Assembly (NCBI GenBank): GCA_002478565.1
Contig: DLPC01000018.1
Coordinates: 130,894 to 194,893 of the forward strand
Source: Flavobacteriales bacterium UBA7468
Lineage (GTDB): Bacteria > Bacteroidota > Bacteroidia > Flavobacteriales_D > Crocinitomicaceae
Direction: 5' to 3'
Length of the DNA stretch: 64,000 nt
Positions 60,964-64,000 of the stretch are shown one piece after another. A program made the position numbers and the translations under genes. The notes below the pieces were generated by a model, which was not told the origin of the DNA, ran no database searches, and worked only from the letters and a program-made list of their open reading frames with translations. Positions within the stretch are counted from its first letter, which is position 1. Each line of letters starts with the position of its first letter.

Positions 60964-60998
60964 GCCCACTGAGCCACTATTTTTCTAACTTAGTGGGC
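60964..60998 (+). repeat. Inverted repeat between DUF4139 gene and the exonuclease start codon
   Basis: GCCCACTGAG (60964-60973) pairs with CTTAGTGGGC (60989-60998), ten pairs including one G-T. The right arm touches the ATG at 60999. No T run follows, so it is less likely a terminator than a start-codon hairpin or operator. Confidence 0.5.
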
Positions 60999-62387
60999 AT
61001 GAATTTTGTAATTGTTGACGTCGAAACTACTGGTGGCCATACCAAAGACTCTAAAATCACAGAGTTGGCCATCTATAAACATGATGGTCAGCAAGTTATC
61101 GATCACTATCATAGCTTAGTCAATCCAGAGCAAGCCATACCAGAATTCATCGTCCGGCTCACTGGCATTACGGACAACATGGTTCAAGACGCTCCAAAAT
61201 TTTATGAAATTGCCAAAGAAATTTTAGCATTTTGTGAAGGATGTGTTTTTGTCGCACATAACGTAGCTTTTGACTACGGGATGTTTCGCAGCGAATACAA
61301 ACGCTTGGGCTATGAATTTAGAATGCCCCAACTCTGCACCGTCCGGACTGCACGAATCTTACTTCCCGGACATGCATCTTACAGTTTAGGCAAGCTTTGT
61401 ACTGAACTTGGCATAGCCAATAATGCGCGCCACCGCGCAGACGGTGATGCCAAAGCAACCGCTGAATTATTTACGCTGCTTTATCAACAAGATACCAAAC
61501 AACTCAAGCATTTTATTCAAGATGTGCTTCAACCAAAGGCAGTGCATCCAAATCTGAGTCTAGAAAGCATAGAAGAGCTCCCCAATAAAACGGGTGTGTA
61601 TTTACTTTACAACGAGTTCAATCAGCTCATCTACATTGGCAAAAGCATCCATATCAAAAAGCGAATAGAACAGCATTTACGCAATAACAAAAGCGCAAAA
61701 GGCACGCAAATGAGTCAAGAAATTTGTAGGGTCGAATACGAACTAACGGGCTCTGAACTCATTGCCATGCTGCGCGAATCTGTTTTGATCAAGGAACATA
61801 AACCTATCTACAACAGGCGCTTGCGAAAAAGCCTATTCCCATACGGCCTTTATGACCATCAAGATTTCGACGGTTACATCAGGCTCAAGATTGAGAATGC
61901 TGGCAAACAGAGTGCAGAACCACTCATTCAATTTAGCTCCAAAAAAGAAGCGCAACAATTTCTGGAAAGAGCCACCGAAAAACACGAGCTCTGCCAAAAA
62001 TTATGCTACCTCTACCCGACTCAAAGTGCTTGCTTTCATTACACAATTCAACAATGCAATGGCGCTTGTGTGCAAGAAGAAAGCCCCGAAGCTTATAATC
62101 AACGCGTACAACAACTCATTGACCAATTACAATTTAGTGGCGCTTCTTTTTACATCATCGATAAGGGGAGAAATAAAGGCGAAAAAAGCGTCGTTTGGAT
62201 CGATAAAGGCATTTACAAAGGATTTGGCTATGCACCTTTTCATTTCCACGGAAAAGAACCAATCCATTGGGCGCGCTACATTAATGTAGAACAAGAAAAT
62301 CGCGATAACAAGAGCATTGTTTCGTATTTTTTACGTGCAGATAAATCCATAAAGATTGTTCAACTCAATGCCGTTGAAACACTATGA
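60999..62387 (+). CDS. DnaQ-type exonuclease fused to a GIY-YIG nuclease domain
   Basis: 462 residues from ATG 60999 (an upstream GTG at 60993 adds two residues and was not used). The DEDD exonuclease domain is 1-165: VDVETTGG (catalytic D/E), HNVAFDYGMF, and HRADGDAKATAELF. The GIY-YIG domain is about 195-280: NKTGVYLLYNEFNQLIYIGK and the RESVLIKEHKPIYNRR end seen in UvrC and Cho. A C-terminal 180-residue region with four Cys (CQKLCYLYPTQSACFHYTIQ) is less clear. The fusion of Pol III epsilon-like exonuclease with UvrC-like nuclease suggests DNA repair. Coupled to the next gene by ATGA. Confidence 0.88.
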   Translation: MNFVIVDVETTGGHTKDSKITELAIYKHDGQQVIDHYHSLVNPEQAIPEFIVRLTGITDNMVQDAPKFYEIAKEILAFCEGCVFVAHNVAFDYGMFRSEYKRLGYEFRMPQLCTVRTARILLPGHASYSLGKLCTELGIANNARHRADGDAKATAELFTLLYQQDTKQLKHFIQDVLQPKAVHPNLSLESIEELPNKTGVYLLYNEFNQLIYIGKSIHIKKRIEQHLRNNKSAKGTQMSQEICRVEYELTGSELIAMLRESVLIKEHKPIYNRRLRKSLFPYGLYDHQDFDGYIRLKIENAGKQSAEPLIQFSSKKEAQQFLERATEKHELCQKLCYLYPTQSACFHYTIQQCNGACVQEESPEAYNQRVQQLIDQLQFSGASFYIIDKGRNKGEKSVVWIDKGIYKGFGYAPFHFHGKEPIHWARYINVEQENRDNKSIVSYFLRADKSIKIVQLNAVETL

Positions 62388-63175
62388 ACGGCAAACCAGG
62401 CAAACTCATTTTTTTAGGCTCCGGTACCTCACAAGGTGTTCCGGTAATTGCTTGTGACTGCCCTACTTGTTTATCTACAGACAGCAAAGACAAGCGCTTA
62501 AGAGCGAGCGTACTTTTAGAGCTTGCAAACTTCCGTTTTTGCATAGATGCTGGCCCCGACTTTCGCCAACAAATGCTCAGGGAAAAGGTAGGTCAACTAG
62601 ATGCCATCCTACTCACACACGAGCACAAAGACCACATTGCTGGCCTTGATGATGTGCGTGCTTTCAATTACAAACAACAAGCAGATTTCCCGATCTATTG
62701 TAGTGCTGCAGTTGAAAAAGCACTGCACCGCGAGTTTTATTATGCTTTCGAGCCCAAACCCTATCCGGGCGTGCCTCAGTTTCTAATCCAACGCATTGAC
62801 AACCAAACTTTTTTCATCAATGACGAGCTGCGAATTGAAGTGATTGAAGTACTGCACCACCGCATGCCCGTATTTGGCTTTCGAATCGGTAATTTAGCTT
62901 ATATCACCGATGCCAAAACCATTGCACCTAAAGAGAAGGCCAAACTCAAAGGGCTCGACACGCTCATTATCAATGCCCTGCATGAATACCAGCACCAATC
63001 TCACTTTAATTTAGAAGAGGCCCTGGCTCTCATCGACGAATTACAACCCAAACAAAGTTACCTGACCCACATTTCTCATTTATTTGGTCGGCATCAAGAT
63101 GTTTCCAAAAGACTACCGCCAAACGTACAGTTAGCCTACGATGGTCTTAGTATAGATTTTCAGTATTTCGATTAA
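62384..63175 (+). CDS. PhnP-like metallo-beta-lactamase-fold hydrolase
   Basis: 263 residues. Start overlaps the previous stop (ATGA). LIFLGSGTSQGVPVIACDCP with a Cys pair, CPTCL, then the metal site LLTHEHKDHIAGLDDVRAFN (HxHxDH), YITDAKTI, and a C-terminal LTHISHLFGRHQD histidine. This is the PhnP phosphodiesterase-like architecture, cleaving cyclic or linear phosphodiesters. It is co-translated with the exonuclease/nuclease fusion, so a role in nucleotide or DNA-end metabolism is possible. No phn genes are near. Confidence 0.88.
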   Translation: MNGKPGKLIFLGSGTSQGVPVIACDCPTCLSTDSKDKRLRASVLLELANFRFCIDAGPDFRQQMLREKVGQLDAILLTHEHKDHIAGLDDVRAFNYKQQADFPIYCSAAVEKALHREFYYAFEPKPYPGVPQFLIQRIDNQTFFINDELRIEVIEVLHHRMPVFGFRIGNLAYITDAKTIAPKEKAKLKGLDTLIINALHEYQHQSHFNLEEALALIDELQPKQSYLTHISHLFGRHQDVSKRLPPNVQLAYDGLSIDFQYFD

Positions 63176-63183
63176 TTTTAAGC

Positions 63184-64000
63184 ATGCAAACGAAAGATTT
63201 TATTGATCTAGAAGCACTCATCAGCAGCAAAAATCCACGTTTGCTCAAGTGGCTACCTCGTTTTGTTTTGAACTTTTTAAAAAGCAAACTTCATCAAGAC
63301 GAAATCAATGCCTTCATTGCTACCTACGGCCACCTCAAAGACCACGAATTTTGTGCAGCAATTATCGACTATTTCAATTTTAAAATTGAGCTGTCAGGTT
63401 TGGAAAATATCCCAAAGGAGGGAGGAGCAATATTAGCTTTGAATCATCCTTTGGGAGGAATGGATGGCGTAGCACTTATTCATGCTTTACACGAAGTAAG
63501 GCCAGATGTTGTGTTGATAGTCAATGATTTGCTTTTAAACATTAAACAGCTTTCTAACCTATTTGTAGGGGTCAATAAATTTGGACGCAATCCAGGCAAT
63601 GTGCGTCATCATATTCGTTCAGCATTTGAAAAAGAGCAAGTGGTCATTATTTTTCCAGCGGGTATGGTAACGCGTGTCCACAACAAACAAATCGTTGAAG
63701 CTGAATGGAAAAAAACTTTTGTTACTTATGCCCGTGAATTGCAGCGACCAATTATACCAATTTACATCGCAGGTGGGCTTTCCAAAACTTTTTATCGCCT
63801 CAATCGAATCAGAACTAAATTAGGCATCAAAGCCAACTTAGAAATGTTCTTATTAGCTGATGAAATGTATAAACAAAAACATGGGAAAATCAGTTTTACA
63901 ATTGGCAAACCTTTATTGCCCCAAGATCTCCCATCAAACTTAGACGATAATGGAGCTGCCAATTGGGTAAAAGACCACGTTTATCAACTTAAGCAAAAGC
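63184..64000 (+). CDS. PlsC-type acyltransferase, 3' end outside window
   Basis: 272 codons visible with no stop; it continues past the window. The acyltransferase core includes LSGLENIPKEGGAILALNHP with the NHP motif (variant of HxxxxD: NHPLGGMD), FVGVNKFGRNPGN, VVIIFPAGMV (FPEG-type motif) and RPIIPIYIAGG. It probably acylates a lysophospholipid or ornithine-lipid precursor. The NHP motif in place of the HxxxxD His-start is common in Bacteroidota relatives (recalled, not checked). Nine bp after the PhnP-like gene. Confidence 0.83.
   Translation, partial: MQTKDFIDLEALISSKNPRLLKWLPRFVLNFLKSKLHQDEINAFIATYGHLKDHEFCAAIIDYFNFKIELSGLENIPKEGGAILALNHPLGGMDGVALIHALHEVRPDVVLIVNDLLLNIKQLSNLFVGVNKFGRNPGNVRHHIRSAFEKEQVVIIFPAGMVTRVHNKQIVEAEWKKTFVTYARELQRPIIPIYIAGGLSKTFYRLNRIRTKLGIKANLEMFLLADEMYKQKHGKISFTIGKPLLPQDLPSNLDDNGAANWVKDHVYQLKQK

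Overview
The window looks like the chromosome of a Bacteroidota bacterium, most likely a free-living member of the Flavobacteriales. Four observations support this. There is a pair of PorP/SprF-type outer-membrane proteins. Five secreted proteins end in a type IX secretion (T9SS) type A sorting domain (3968-5725, 5798-10195, 11001-12542, 38124-39359, 44004-45644). Promoters have the Bacteroidota -7 element TAnnTTTG or TAnnTTCG, often only 4-13 nt before the start codon. The tmRNA tag ends in YALAA. The genus is not determined.

Layout. 1-3971: two PorP/SprF-like proteins (the first open at the window edge) and an M14 carboxypeptidase. 3968-10195: a beta-helix protein and a 1465-residue repeat-rich surface protein. 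10405-13817: a phosphoesterase, a PKD-type cargo protein and an MFS transporter with a 16-bp operator-like palindrome. 13910-20032: tetR-tolC-mfp-rnd efflux operon, divergent from a GH29 / DUF4838 / GH29 glycan-degradation cluster (20159-25125); the shared intergenic region carries two matching TetR-like palindromes. 25890-26289: tmRNA, followed by a truncated rhuM fragment, probably a relic of an element inserted at ssrA. 26592-45644: surface proteins, a Pif1-like helicase, folE, a lipoprotein protease operon, a GH3 glucosidase with an SGNH esterase-like partner, a YwqK/MORN-repeat protein, and a methyltransferase interrupted by one in-frame amber codon.

45714-57263 is the most distinctive part: eleven minus-strand genes for inorganic sulfur compounds. 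They encode a SoxB-like Tat-exported metallophosphoesterase, TauE/SafE exporter, OprD-like porin, TsdA-like diheme cytochrome lipoprotein, two half-size YeeE/YedE transporters, a universal stress protein, two tandem metallo-beta-lactamase/double-rhodanese proteins (persulfide dioxygenase type), a YeiH-type transporter and an exported rhodanese. Three transcription units here each start with the same palindrome, TGTAAC-N4-GTTACA. In all three the palindrome centre is exactly 36.5 bp from the near end of the -7 element, which places it near -41, the position of a class II Crp/Fnr activator. I infer a sulfide/thiosulfate/persulfide detoxification or oxidation regulon under one Crp/Fnr-type activator encoded outside the window.

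57312-64000 is mostly housekeeping: a chalcone-isomerase-like protein, an RhlE-type helicase, a DUF4139 protein, an exonuclease/GIY-YIG fusion, a PhnP-like hydrolase and a partial PlsC-type acyltransferase.

Functions are inferred from motifs recognised by eye; no database search was run.
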